Part shown: positions 14,221-28,327 of the stretch, piece after piece | Layout of the letters: each line of letters begins with the position of its first letter | How positions within the stretch are numbered: the stretch's first letter is position 1 | Origin: Hybos culiciformis | Taxonomy: Eukaryota; Arthropoda; Insecta; Diptera; Hybotidae | NCBI GenBank assembly: GCA_964007475.1 | Contig: OZ023273.1 | Span: 135,319,308-135,383,307 of the forward strand | DNA: 64,000 nucleotides | Direction: 5' to 3' | Notes under the pieces: generated by a model | What the model was told of the DNA's origin: nothing | Databases searched by the model: none | What the model saw: the letters and a program-made list of their open reading frames with translations, nothing else | Program-made: the position numbers and the translations under genes

Positions 14221-17200
14221 TTATGGAAAATTTAATCAAAAAAGAAAAAAATTTATTTTTGAATTAAAAAAAAAAAATTACAATTCAGGAATTTGAAGAA
14301 TTTGAATTTTTAAATTAAGGGAAAATTTTGATAATTATTTTCCTTAAACATTTTTCATAGAATAATGTGTACAGGATATAAAGTCATGGTGTCACTGTTA
14401 TTAGTTGTAAGCATAAAAATATATATTTTGCAGAAAGTTTGATTTGATTTGGATTTTAATTTCGAGCAGCTTAAAAATTTTAGCATCATTTCGGTAGGAT
14501 GAGACAACAAAATTTCCCAATCTTTATTATTTAAATAATTCTTTTTTTGTTTTAATTTTCTTTCATGAGAAAAAATAAATAACTACTGCTTTAACCAATA
14601 TTTCTTTACATATAGTTGTTCAATATTTTAATTCATAAGTATATTTTATTTTTCTAAAAATGAATTATTAAAATTGTAAATAACTTTAAATTTTATAGTT
14701 ATTCATCTTTTATGGTTTATTATTGACCGTAAATGTTGTACAGACATAATAAAAAGCAAAATCGTTCTTTTAAGTAACCTGAAAAACATTATAACTTTAT
14801 AACTAATAAATGAAATTTTAATGATTTTTCATAAACATTACATAAGTAATAAAAATTGTTTTCAAGAAGGGAGTCAAAAAATTTAAAAACACTGTTAAAC
14901 ATAAGGGAATTGTATAATTTTTGATACTCAGCTGGGTGATATTCAGTAACCAAAATGTCAAAATAAAATTTGATCTAAATTTGTATGGTATCAAGCTTGA
15001 ATCACGTTTTTCTTGTCATTTTTGTTGTTTCAATATTTTCAAAAGATGATTTCACATTTTTGCGGAAATATTTCTATATCAATCATGGTCATGGCAAATT
15101 ATGATTATGGCAGCTGGCAGCATTAGTCGAACTTTTACATTATACAAGAGGATTCGCACTATATTTATCAGGTTTTTTTTTTTTAAATCATATTACGAAA
15201 CATAAAAAACATAACGTTATGTGAAATATCGTGGAATATAAAATAAAAACATATTTTTTTTTTTAAATAAAATTTTAAATTCATTTTTAATGGCAATGTT
15301 AAAAGGTGTTTTCTTGAGAAAAATTGTTTTTTAGGGTTTGAGGTACTTTAATCTGGAAAATATTATTCTTTATTGCCAAAAGCTTATTCGTGCATGATTT
15401 TTATGAGATTTACTTTAAAATTTAAGTAGTCATTTTTGGTCTACTTAATGTTTTTCTCGCATTTTTAAAATTATGTTGTGTTTATTCTTTAATTACATGG
15501 AGGGTTTATTAAAAAGTTAAAAACTAATTTTACAAATTTCTACAGATCAAGATAAGTTTAAAATTAATGTGTTTTGAAAATTCGTAATTTTATACATAAT
15601 ATTCCTAATCTATTTTACGCATTATATTAGCAATAAAAAGAAAAATGCGCTTGATAACTTTAAGCATTGTTCTTGTCATATTTTACACACATAGGATCGA
15701 ACATTGATGAGACAAATGTTAGGAAAAAATAATAAATATAAAATTATGAAAATGTTTCAATTCTATTATTAACATTTTTGGATATTAGCCGTAAAAAATA
15801 TACATGCCTGACTTTGCTATAAATGTAAGAATTCTCAAAAACTTATTATTATTTTTTTTTAATATTTCCCTCCCACCAAAAAGTAAGGAAAATTCTCTGA
15901 TTTTCATATATGCATAAATTTGCTTTTTAAGCCACAAAGTCTAAAAAAAAAAACTAATTTAATTTACAATCAAAATTCTTTAATGTTACCCGTGTTTCCC
16001 ATTCTTTAGGTATTGTATACACAAATTTTTGGAAAACTGTTCATGTTTTATGTTCCTGGATGATAAATAAAATAATAAAATATTTAAAGTACTTGAATAG
16101 TGTTTTGGTTTTTTTTTTCTTGTTTTTGCATAGAATTTTCAAAATAATATAACAACTCGCATTGTTTGCAAATTAAATGAACTAAAAGGCGACACAAAAC
16201 GGCGCAGAGGATAAAAACCATAGAAGTAAAAAAATATTTTATATTTAAAAACTTTTCGATTAAAAATAATGAACAAAAAAAAAAATTGTTCAGTTTTCTA
16301 GACTATGTGTATATAAGAATACAATTTATTCCTCCGACCTTCAAATTGAACTTTTATGTAAAAAATAGTAGTCATAATAAATTTTCATTTTCATTTCCTA
16401 AAAACATTTTTGTGCCAAATATTTTCATTCTGTTTTTTTTTTGTCTTTTGAGATTCAAGCTATTTACTCTTTTATAATGTATAGTTGGCTATCGTGCGTA
16501 TGAGATTTTAAATTTAATAATTTCATTTAACAAAATTTTTCTTTATATGTATAGTTTTTTAAACGAAACTTAAATTTTTTCATATATTATTTTAAAGCTG
16601 AACCAAATACATTTATTTATAGCATAAAAATTACATAAAATTTTCTTGTATCTAAAAGTATAGACCGCATTAAAAAGCATGAATAGTATTTTTCATAAGA
16701 AAATTTGAAAATAAATTTTTTATTATTTTTATTAAGAAAAAAAAAAGTAAATTTCAGTTTGTTTCTAATAAGAGCAATTAAAATTAAAAAAAAACAAATA
16801 CACATAACCTAAAAATGAGAAAAATTTGTAAACTGGACAAAGGATAGGAAAATATTTTTTAATTTTTTTTTTTGGAAAATAATTTTGAATACCATAATAG
16901 CATTTTCATGTTTTGTTTTTCCATTGAAAAAAAAAAAAAAAAAAAATAGAAATATTTATTTAAATTTTATGACCCTAATCTCCACCTTATTTGTGTTTAG
17001 AAAATTTTTGAAACAATTTTTTTTATTTTTTTTTGTTCATTTTGGGAAAACAAAAAAGTTGGATTTCCCAAAATTATTTTATGAATTGAGAAGAAAATAA
17101 TTTTCCGTTCTAATTAGTTAAATTTTTGTAGAAAAATTTGTATGATTGTGAGTGATAAAAAAAATTAAATCTGTTTAGGAATTCATAATAAGTATTTTAT

Positions 17201-17554
17201 TTTTTCTTGATTATTTTCCTCTATATATATCTACGAACATTGTATTAAAATGTTTAATTAACAAAAGGAGAGACTACATTTTTTTTCATTATACATTTAT
17301 CCTGTCTGTCATTCACGTTGCAATCATAATGTATGTGGCTGTGTTAAATGCCAATACGATCATTAAGCTATGATAAAAAAGATACAAAGTAAATTTCCAT
17401 ACTTGTCTATATAAACTAGTATCGTCCTATTGTTAATTTTTATGGCCTGGAATCTCGTATAATTGAACTTTAGATACGTTCTGTCATATATGTAATGTAA
17501 GCATCACTGAATCTGTCCACAAAAATTATCATATAGTATAAAGAAACTACTCTA
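14221..17554. other. AT-rich gene-free stretch
   Basis: No supported gene. The short open frames at 16286-17100 consist mostly of Phe/Leu/Lys/Asn from A/T runs. Confidence 0.55.
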
Positions 17555-18017
17555 ATATACTTTATATATAAAAATGAATGTTTGTCTGTCTGTCTGTTCA
17601 GGCCCGGTCCTAGCTGATTCTGCGCCCTGTGCCGATTTTGAAAATTGCGCCCATAAGCATAGTATAAGTCATTTTCACGTCACCATTGAGGTAGACAATG
17701 GTAACCCAAAACATAACAATGGCAACCCAAAACATAAGCGAGCAAATTTTAAGAAATATCAAAAATTAAAGAGCCGCAAATTTTTTAATAATTATAAATG
17801 TATATAAGAAAATTAATATATTTAATTTTTGATTTATATACCGTTTTAAAAATTAAATAAAACAATAATTTTGATTTCTAATTATGAATTTTATACATTG
17901 TTCAAAATATATAATTCTTCAAAATTAATTGTAATTTTAATGATGACACCCTTAATTGATTTGTTCAATTCTCGTCTGTCATTGAAACTCGATGTTTATT
18001 TTTACAAAATAATAAAA

Positions 18018-18110
18018 ATTCTTTATTTGAAGTTTACAGTGGAAAAAAAATTCTTGATTTGTAGTTTAGGGTGCAAGAAAATTCTTTATTTGTAGTTTAG
18101 AATGAAAAAA
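18018..18110. repeat. Short direct repeats (ttctttatttgtagttta type) within the hAT element
   Basis: Three spaced copies of a unit like attctt(t/g)atttg(a/t)agttta occur about 45-50 bp apart. Confidence 0.6.
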
Positions 18111-18319
18111 GTTTAGGCTGGGTGAAAAAAAAAATTTGTCAGAATTGATCTTCGAGCCGAATGCAGTGTAAAAAAAAATGATTTCCGGAGCCGCATAAAT
18201 TTATGTTATGAACCGCATGCGGCTCAAGAGCCGAAGTTTGAAGTCTGAAGTAGACTATACTAAAGCGCTTTTTTTAACGACCAGTAGGTCTAGTGCTAGT
18301 CCTCAAATAAATATACATA

Positions 18320-18970
18320 CACTAGGTAGAAAAAGTCTGCGTACGGGCTCGTTTTCTTATTTTTTGTTCCACATGTTCCCAGTTTTTGATGTCATTTAAA
18401 AGGACTATGTAAAAAAAAAAATTTTATCAAAATTTAAATTTTGAGAAATATCAATTTTTGGAATAGTCTGCGTACAGCCGGTTTTAATGCCGCGTCTCAA
18501 AAATTAACTAATGATGCCATTTGAAAGGCAATTTAATGTAGATAATTTTGCGCCATAAAAATTTATCCCTACGATAAGTGAAAGTGTCAAAAATCGCCTT
18601 TGAAAATCATAAAAAGAAGCGGTTCTAACCTATTTTCCAGCAGTTCTAAGCTATTCCTATGATTTTCAAAGACAATTTTTGACACTTTCCCTTATGGTAC
18701 AGATAAAATTATATGGCGCAAAATTATCTACATTCAATTGCCTTTCAAATGAGATTACTAGTTAATTTCTGAGACGCGGCATTGAAACAGGCTGTACTCA
18801 GACAGTTCAAAAAATTGATATTATTTCTCAAAATTTAAATTTTGAAAAAAAAAAAATGTTTTCACAAAAAAACTTTTTTCATAGAGTACTTTTAAATGAC
18901 ATCAAAAACTGGGAATATGTTGAGCAAAAAATAAGAAACGAGCCCGTACGCAGACTTTTTCTACCTAGTG
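18320..18970. mobile_element. Foldback MITE with ~310-bp arms and TA target, nested in hAT element
   Basis: The arms begin CACTAGGTAGAAAAAGTCTG on both sides and are flanked by TA (18318-18319; 18971-18972). The left arm runs to about 18625 and the right from about 18650, with only scattered mismatches and a short loop. TA duplication and the AAAAAGTCTGCGTAC-like inner end point to the Tc1/mariner superfamily. There is no coding sequence. Confidence 0.85.
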
Positions 18971-19640
18971 TATACCAAAAAAAAATATTTACATAAATAC
19001 TATGTTGATTTTATTCTATGCTGAATTCTTATTTGCACATTATACAATGTGCAATTTGATCACGGTATACAAAAAAAATTGTATACTGTGTTGATTTTTT
19101 TCTGGGTAGAGTTTTTTTGTGAACAGTAGCACAGTAGTCAATTTCGAATGGATTTGCATGTTCTTGACTACAAATCGATTGGCGCCCTATTCGTTAGGCG
19201 CCCTGTGCAAGTGCACATCATGCACATATAGCAGGACCGGCCCTGTGTCTGTTTGTATTGGACGGATTTAATTGGCCCAGACAAAAGTTGCGCCAAGATT
19301 ACAGGACGATTATTTATATTTTTTTTTTGAAACTTTGGATAGCTGTAGTGTTCCGATATGATAAAAATACAAACCTTTTTATGGGATACACTCTTTGAAT
19401 CACTGCTTAATGGCTCAGATCCATTTCAATTCGTTTTTTTTACGAAAAAAAAATACAATTTCTAAACAATTTATTTAAAGAATCAAAAGAATCAAACAAC
19501 CGCTCACAATTTATCCAGAATGACAAAATCGCAACCGTGGTATTAATTCGATTTTAAAAGAAAGCTATCACTTCCATCATTCTGTCTCGGATTTAGTTTC
19601 TGTGCTGCGGATCTCACTGGGTTGGGTATAAAAATACATA

Positions 19641-21902
19641 CATAATGTATTCAGTTTCTTCTTTAATTTAATTAAACTATAATTTTAACAGAATAAAAAT
19701 TATATTATGAAGTAAATACAATTTATGTCATTTTCATACATTTAAAACATTTTCACTTTTATCTTCATATTGAAATATCTTTAAATTAAGTGGATAGGTG
19801 GCACGTTGTGTTAACATTAATAAAAAAAAAATTATACATATATACAATATACATAGATACATAGTTAAACATAATATTTCTAAATATTAAAATAATTTAT
19901 TTTACAGAAAAGTCATAAATAATAACTCCTATTAATTTTATACGCGGTAAATATTTCTCATCCCATATACATATCCCATATACATATTTATTATGATTGT
20001 TGTATCCAGTTTCCCCTTTATTTTTTTAAAATTTCGCATGTGGCGTCAATTTAACTCTTGGTGTTGTGTTTATATACATTTTTCCCAATGCAATGTTTAA
20101 AATTGTAAAAAATAATAATAAAAAAAAAATAAAATAAAACAACAAAAACATATTATCGTGGTATTGCCCCAAGGACTAAAAAATATTTTTCGTGAGTTGA
20201 ATCCCAAAAAAAAAAAAAATAAAATAAAAATAAAAAAACAAAAACCAACAACAGAATAAAAAAAATAAATAAAAGGAATTTTGTTTTGCACAGATGAACT
20301 CACAATGAAAATGAAAAATAATATTAATACTTTTTCTTAAAAAAAACAAAAAAACAAAAAAAGTTAAATTTAAAAAAAAATTCTTTTATCTTAAAAATAG
20401 ACAAAAAAAAAATATTCATAACTTTATGCAGAACTCGTTTCACCCAAATATGAAAAAGAATTTTTAATTTTTGTAAACTCATTGTAAGTTGTAAGGTGTC
20501 ATCTCGATACAGTTTTTTTTTTTATTTGTACATATAGTTAAAGTAAAAAAATTTTATTGGCAAAAAAAAAAATAGAATGGCCTCGTTCTCCATTTGTTTC
20601 AACACTTATAAACAGACAAATTAACTTCTATCCTTTTGTCGTCCTTAACATTTATTGGGGATATTTGATCTTTTTTCTCACCTCAACTCATAATTTTCAT
20701 TTAATATAAAAAGTCAATTATTGAAGTATTTGGATGCAATGAATACAATTTTATTTGAAAATAACGTCCTATGGGTCCTAGCATTTTTTGTATCAAAATT
20801 GGTATTTTTGTTTTATGTAATTAATAATTTTATTATATTTTAGATTTTGTTAAAAATTATTATATCCATTGCAACATTAACTCAACATACTTAGCATTTT
20901 CAATTTATAATATGGTTGAAAAGAGTTCAGTTTCGTGATATAAAGTGCAATAATTTATTTTTTTATTTCTGTTTACTAAAGCTTATTATTACAATATTTT
21001 TTTTTAATCATTCTTTATAGCAATATTTTTAATTCAAATAATCCAAGAGGAATTAATTCCCTATTGTTTATATATATAGTAATGACTTAATAGTATGTCA
21101 ATCTCCAATAAAACAATTAAAAAGCTATATATTTCATCACGTGAAATGTATACATAATTTTATTTTTTCAGAAATTTTAATGATAACATTTTACGAAAAC
21201 ATAAATATACAAAATGCTCTTTGTTTAATTTTTCATATAATAAAAATTGAATAAATAAAATATGGAGAAAAAAAAAATTATTTATATGTATTTATTATAG
21301 ATTAGATTAAGGATAAGTTCCATCCAAATGTTTTAAAAAAGTTCAAAATATATATGTATGTACATAAATATTATAAGGTGAACGAGGACACATTTTTGTA
21401 TCGGAGTGCTATTATAAATTGGTATGACATTTAATTAACAACGTCCGGTCAGATAAAATAATAATAATAATAAAGTTACCTCACCTAGTATTTATTTTCG
21501 AAAAAAAATCATACTGCATAGCTATAGATTGATTTGTGAATGACATTTTATAAAGATAAAATCTAATTAAATAATTATATTTATATAAAATTAATCTTAT
21601 GCTATTTCATTATTTTTTATGCTAATTAGAATAATAAAATAAATTCTTTGTAGAAACTATTTATATGTAAAAAAATTTATAGAACAGTACTTCATAAATG
21701 AAGAGTGGGTCTCGTTTTCAGCACTATTTAGGATACTTTTATTTTAAGATACCTCAGTCACAATCAAGGGCTAAACATATTTTTACAGTCCCTTCAATAT
21801 CATTTTACCAATTCAATTAAGCCATATACAGAACTACATATATCTTGGGACCTTGGGCTCTAACCAATTTTTTTAGGGTCCTCTAATCGACATTTATCAT
21901 AC
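19641..21902. other. AT-rich gene-free stretch
   Basis: No gene or defined element recognised. Confidence 0.55.
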
Positions 21903-21906
21903 ATGT

Positions 21907-22471
21907 CGACGGGTCCGAAGAGTACTATCGTATCTCAAAAACACTAGTTTTCACAGGAAGCATTGCGTAAATGGATATACGATAATTGCAAATTTTTTTC
22001 TGCCGTTTAATATCGTAAGTTGACGATATTAAGTACGGTTGACATCGTATCTTTATTTAGATCTAACCAAACAAAACACAATAAAATCGCATTTTCACAT
22101 ACGACAGCGCTGAATTTCTTGCCAATATCGCAAGTTGTTGGTTAACGGAAGTTTAAGATTGTAAAAACGACAAGTTCTAGCATTCATTAATTGTATCTCA
22201 TGATAAAATAATTTTTTTTTATTTTTTACTGATCGTATTTTCATTTACAATTTTTGACTGATGGAAAGTGGGCTTGTATATGAATATACAATTCAGCTCG
22301 TACGTCGATTTTACTTACAATAAAAATATTTTTATTATTTTGAATATGTTTTATTTCAGTTAGGAACGTCAGTATGACCCAAAATCGTAGATATGAGTGC
22401 GGAGAATCATTTTTAATATAAATCGGTTTCTATCGTATCTCGATTTACCATAGTACTCTTCGGACCCGTCG
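21907..22471. mobile_element. TIR element, 565 bp, apparent 4-bp TSD (ATGT)
   Basis: The inverted ends share 22 identical bases starting CGACGGGTCCGAAGAGTACT. ATGT lies directly outside both ends (21903-21906 and 22472-22475). The interior is non-coding and rich in TCGTATC / GATACGA words. A 4-bp duplication is seen in few superfamilies; I do not assign one. Confidence 0.82.
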
Positions 22472-23199
22472 ATGTGTACTTATTTTAATCAGAATTCATT
22501 TAAACTTTCAAAAATTTTAATTTTTTTTTTAAATTTTATGTAAAGAGACTGAGAGCCTTGAATGTTATTAGTATTTTTGCCGCGGACAGACGGACGGACA
22601 TTTAATGAAAACGTACAGGAAATGGAAATGGACTAAAAAGAATTAATTTAGGTCTTGCCCGAACATAAGAATTGCAAATGAATAACATAAATTTTAATAG
22701 AGAATAAAATTAAATTTATTTCATTATTATAACGCAATAAATTTTAGAAAAAATTATAATAATAAGCAGACTAAAAGTTAAGAATTAAAAAAGGAAATGA
22801 ATCTAAAGGAATGTAAACAAGGGGAGAACATTGCCAAAACAAAACAGAACAAAAAAAAAAAAAAACCAAACGAAAGAAAAATTACTAACAATTATCAGGC
22901 GAGGGACATTACAGCATGCCTTGTTTTATTAATTGAACGAAATTATGATTTAATTATTCATTTTTATGTGATTTGAATATTAAATTAACATATTTTAACA
23001 TGTTAAAAAAATATTTTTTTTTTTATGAGTTTCATCATGTAAAAAGTATTCTTAAATAAAAATTCATTTATAAATTAATTTTATTTAATTTTTATACAAA
23101 AAAAAAAGGTCTTTATCATTAAATTTTTAAAATTGAAAATTTTGTTCACTTAACAATAATGGTTAATGATGGTATTGTTAAAGCAAAGGCATATATTTG

Positions 23200-23221
23200 C
23201 CTGGCTGGTCCGGCCGCCAGG
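23200..23221. other. GC-rich stem-loop
   Basis: CCTGGC at 23200-23205 pairs with GCCAGG at 23216-23221 around a GC-rich loop (tggtccggcc). It stands out in its AT-rich surroundings. Function unknown. Confidence 0.5.
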
Positions 23222-26006
23222 TTATAAGCAATTGAAACTTCTACTTTTGATCGTTTTATATATAATAATATATATTTTTAAAAATGTTCAGAAAACTTAC
23301 TTGTTTAATCAATTTAACAAAATGGTAAGATTGGTTTAAGATTCGTTTATGGAGAAGTTTGACATTATTGTTTAAAGTGCATGTGAATAAACTGTACTTT
23401 CATATTCAAAATTATAAAGATTTTAAAACCCTATTTCGTGAAAAACAATTTAAATATTTGCATGAAATGGTATATATTGTTTTTGGTAAATTTTATTTCG
23501 AAGAATGAAACCTTAAAAAATATGCAATTTATGGTTAATTAATTTTCTGACATGACTTTTAGTTGTTCTCATTGCACTTTCAATATAAATTTTACTTATA
23601 CAATTAATTTATTAACAAACGAAAGTATTGGATTTCTATGTCACAATAATTTTAAAATTTATTCAGATTTGGGTGAAGAAAAAAGCGAATACAAGAACAT
23701 ATAATTTATATTATTAAAATTTTGTTGAAAATATAATGTAATATTTAAAGAAAAGATAAGTTAGTTATATTTAAAATTTTTAGATATGAGAAGGAAAAAT
23801 TTAATTAATAATTTAAAAAAAATATTAACATTAAATTTTGAAACCATTTATACTATTTCAAAATTAACATTTTGATAACAAACTATCTATTATCTGGATA
23901 AAATAAATATAATATCATAAAGGATAATAATTAAAAGTGTTTATTTAATTTTTCGTAAATGTAAACATTTATGTATTAGATCTTTAATTTAATACAAATC
24001 AAAATTCAAAATATGAAACAAAAACTATATATTATTATAGAATTAGACTATTATAAAATTAAATACATAAATGGGCCAAATATCCATTTTCAATATAATA
24101 GTTAGAAATAAATTTTCTCTAAAAAGTCATAACATTATTTTTCTCCATATTCACACACACTCTGCTTGATAAACATAAATTATTAAATGACTAACATTAT
24201 ACATTTTACCCCCATTCATCATACCTTCTTAGCTCCCAAAGTTTTTGTATTATTTTCACCACTTCCGGTCAATTGTGGAAGTTTATTGCTTTTGAAACGA
24301 CAATAATTTTCACATTCATACATAAATAATAAAAATAAAAACAAAACAAGAAGAAAAAAACAAAAAAACAACAGCAGCAGCCGAATATAAAATTAAAACA
24401 TAAACAATAAAATAATATAACTTTTCATTATTAATTCGTTTTTCCAGGACAACAGAAAAAGTGTATCAAAACAAAATATTATGATTTAATGTGACCACCG
24501 TCTGCTTTCTTTATTGCTCTTTTTTTTTGGTAACATACGATATTATAAACACTATACTGTAAAAGTTGAAATCTAGACTTATTTTTTATTTATTTAAAAA
24601 TAAAGTTTTAAGGAAATGTGATTCTACAAATGTGAACTTTTTGTTTTGAAAGATACTCGGAAGCTGGAATCAAGTTATCTTTTAGCTATTTTTAAATATA
24701 TAGTATACCTTGCTGAATGAATAGTTGAAAAATTTAATATCAACTTTAATTTTAACAATATTGTATAAACCAAATATATTTTAATGTTGTATTTTGTATA
24801 TGAACTTTTATATAAATTATAGAATATAAAGCGTTACATAAAATATGTTTATACCTGCATCCAAAATAAAGATAAGCTTTCCAATTAAACTTTCTAATTT
24901 AGTTGTGGCGTATTTTTTTTTTTTTTTTTTAATTTCATCATATCATTTTGAATTCAAAAGTGGAAGATAATTTTATATGATAAAAATGCAATTTATTATA
25001 ATTGCAATATTACTGCACCAAAATGTAATAAAGATATTTTTATCTAAAGCCTTTTTATACTTTATATTTTTATTTGACTATATAATATATCCAATTCACA
25101 TATAATTTAACTATATATGAGCAAAACAAAAATAAAGTTGTGCATATATAGTACATGTATAGATTGGTAAATACGAACATATATTTTAAGTACATTTATA
25201 TACATTATCTTGTACTTAATTTATTATTCAAATTCAAAGAAATGTATGAGATCAATATATTAACGATTATTATAATATATTAATTCTCTCCTTTATTATT
25301 TTACAGAAATAAAAAAATTGGAAGATTTAAATTTTAGAATAGTAAGAAAACATTTTAATCAACGAGTTTTTTGAACTTTCTCCAGGATAGATTTTCATCA
25401 AAACAATTTTATTCGTTTATTCTTTTCTTTTTCATAATTTTTATTCAAAATTTATATTGTTTTTACGTGAAATGAATAAGATTTTTGTCCTCTATTTTAA
25501 ATTGGTATCTAGAAAATATAAAAGAAAAAATATATTTTGTCTTTATGATAACTTAAGGTGGAATCAGTCAAAATGATAATATACATATTATAGAATTTCG
25601 AAAATTTCGAGTGAACTTCTTTAACGGGATTATAAATGTTAGTTTCACAAAGTCGATTTGATATTATTAAAATTGACTAAACCTTTAAACTTAAAATAAT
25701 TATCACTTCCCTTAATGCAAAAAAAAAATTTTTTAATTTCAAATATCCTTAACACAAAATCATTTTCAAAGATTATGCATAAATCCATTCTTTCGCATAA
25801 TAAAAGGTAAAATATGTTTTTAAATAGATTACATTCTTTACCCCATCATGTAAATAAAGAAAAAAAATCTCAGCCAGCAATTTTTTTTTTTATTTTCTTT
25901 TTCTGTTTTTATAGAAAATGTTATAAAAAGTTTTTATTCATGAGTTTTTTGAACTACAATCCATCACTTTCGCCTCATAAATCTATTTATAAAAAAAAAA
26001 ATAAGG

Positions 26007-26028
26007 AATAATAATAATAATAATAATA
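26007..26028. repeat. (AAT)n microsatellite
   Basis: About seven consecutive ATA/AAT units. Confidence 0.85.
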
Positions 26029-28327
26029 TTGTATTTAAAATAAGCCAAAATGTTTTTTATTTTTCCTATTTTACCATTTTTCTTAGAAAAAAAAGAAGTT
26101 AAAACAAAAAAAAAAAAACCATGGTAATAAAATGTATTCTTTTGTATTTTATTGCAATTTCAAGAATCATTCGTGCATGGTTAAAAAGTTAGAAATTTTG
26201 TTCCTAATATATAATTGAAATGATTTAAGAAATTATTTATTCATTTAATTTAATGCATTCAATTTTATTTTGTGTCACATAAATTCTTAGAAATTTGTAT
26301 TTTTTCTTTTAAATTGATGATTTTTATTGGAAAAAAAATATACTACCTTTAAGTTATAAGGAAAACGGAACTGTGCATTAAATGAAGCTTATATAACCAT
26401 TGTTTGTATGGTTTTAAATGAAGCTATTAATTTTATTATATTGTGTGTGATTTAAATTCACAAAAACTAAAGTTCAATAAGAAGACAATATTTAGTAGAC
26501 TTTTTGAAACTGAAGAAAAAAGAATTTATTGAATTATTTAAGAGTTATTTAATGGAAATCGAATTGAAGTTCTCAAATTCAATATTTCATTTCTTTATAT
26601 CAATAAAGTGCATATTTTAAATTAGAGAGTACCAGATATTATTTTAAATATAATAAGATACTATCGTACTTCTGATGTATACGAGAATCACATCAGGCAC
26701 CACTTTAGTGTATTTGCGTAAAAAATTATTTATCCATTATAATCTTATTAGGGAAATCAGCAAAGATGTTAAAATCACTGTGAATGAAAAACTTCCAAAA
26801 AATTAAAATATTTTGTATATATGTTTTTTTAATTTTCTTTATTTATTTTTTTTTTTTTAATTATTTCAATATTTTTTTTACAAATATTTATAGTTTTTTA
26901 TACATTTATTAAAAAAAAAAATTTTATTCCTGAAAGTATCAAAAGGAACTTAAAAAAAATTTGTCAATAAAGGATCATTATCTTTTATTGAATTTAAAAA
27001 AATTAAAGTTATCCTAAGTTGTAAAATTAGAAAATTTTAGAAAATTGTTTTTTTTCTTATAAAATTTTTGTATACAATTTCTTATTATCATATTTTTTGT
27101 TTTTTTTTTTTTTAGTAAATTTTTAGTCTTTTATTTTTTTTTTTGTTCGTTATGATGATGGTAAATTTTACCTTGATTTTTATATAATTTATAGAAATGA
27201 TATTTTTGAAGTCTTAATTTTGCTTTAATTTAAACAAAAAAAAAAAATAATTTAGAAGCTTCATTTTCATTTTGAAAATTTTATATATTTTCATTTTGTC
27301 TCATCAGAAGGAAGCACTGTGTATTTGAAATGGTGAAGAATGAAAGTAATGATATGATGAGTGAGTAATGTTAGACAATTAAAGAAAAAAAAAAAAAAAA
27401 TTGTAAAAAAGAAGTTTCATGCAGTTAAGTGTATCAGTATAAAATAAATTCTTTATGACGTATAATTTTCTCAGTACATGAAATGGCTACTTATGTCAGA
27501 AAATGCTTAAAAAATGGATTTTATGAAAAAATATTTGTTGCATCTCGAAAGCATGAGTTAAATATGTTAGTTAAATAAAAAGTTATGACGAGAAAATTCG
27601 AATGAAATGTGGAATTATTTTCCAAATATATTCAAAAAATTTAAACTATAATTTTTCTAAATCTTCATCATTATAAAAAATTTTATTATTACCATAATAA
27701 TTAAAAAAAAAAACTTTTTTTTTCCTAATTTATTTAAAAATTATTTTATTATTATAAAATAAATTATAGTTTTTTTTTTTTGTTTCCATAAAATAAACAA
27801 TAAACATAAAAATTTATTATAGAAAATTGTTTTTTTCGTTTTCATAAATTTGAATCATTATTATTTTCCCAAAAACAGTTAAATTTTCAAAAATAATTTA
27901 ATGAATCAATAATTTTATGTATTATTATAATAATATAATATATATAAATAATTTTTATTTTTTTTTATTAATTTAAATTTTTATTTAATAATAACAGCTT
28001 TGGCAAATATTATAGCAATATTTTTTTTTAATTTTTTTTATTTATTATTTTTATGTTATAAATACTTAAACTAAACATTGTTTTCAATGACAAAACTTTA
28101 TGTTTATAGCAGAAGCTATTAGTTCAGCACACAATAAATAAAGATATTTGACATCCCATCAACAATGAATAGATTATAAGCTAATAAATTTTTGCGAATT
28201 TAAATATGCATTTGAAATCATTAAACAATGCAGAGAACTGATTTATTATTCTAATTATTTCCGGTGTGTACATATGTTATGTTATATTGTTAAAATAAAT
28301 ATAACATAAGATTCGTATAGATATAAT

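Larger units (their letters stand above)
17599..19245. mobile_element. hAT-type nonautonomous element, 1647 bp, with 8-bp TSD
   Basis: Target duplication TGTCTGTT sits at 17591-17598 and again at 19246-19253. The ends are CAGGCCCGGTCCTAG (left) and, reversed, CAGGGCCGGTCCTGC (right). An 8-bp TSD with CAGG-type ends is the hAT signature. GCGCCCTGTGC occurs near both ends in direct orientation (17622-17632; 19198-19208). No transposase frame is visible. Another transposon is nested inside. Confidence 0.88.
17555..19640. repeat. Older dispersed-type repeat interrupted by the hAT element
   Basis: Left part: tatataaaaatgaatgtttg followed by CTGT units up to 17598. Right part from 19246: tgtctgtttgtattggacgg and onward to about 19640. 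Removing the hAT insertion joins them into one continuous sequence. The start (ATATAAAAATGAATGTTTGTCTG) resembles a repeat type common in insect genomes; that is from memory and not checked. Confidence 0.4.
22476..28319. other. AT-rich gene-free stretch
   Basis: No coding sequence supported. It contains an isolated GC-rich hairpin at 23200-23221 and an (AAT)n run at 26007-26028. Confidence 0.55.

Noticed and set aside
18208..18399. Open frame of 63 codons within the hAT/foldback nest
   Set aside because: It runs across the boundary of the nested foldback element, so it cannot be a native gene.
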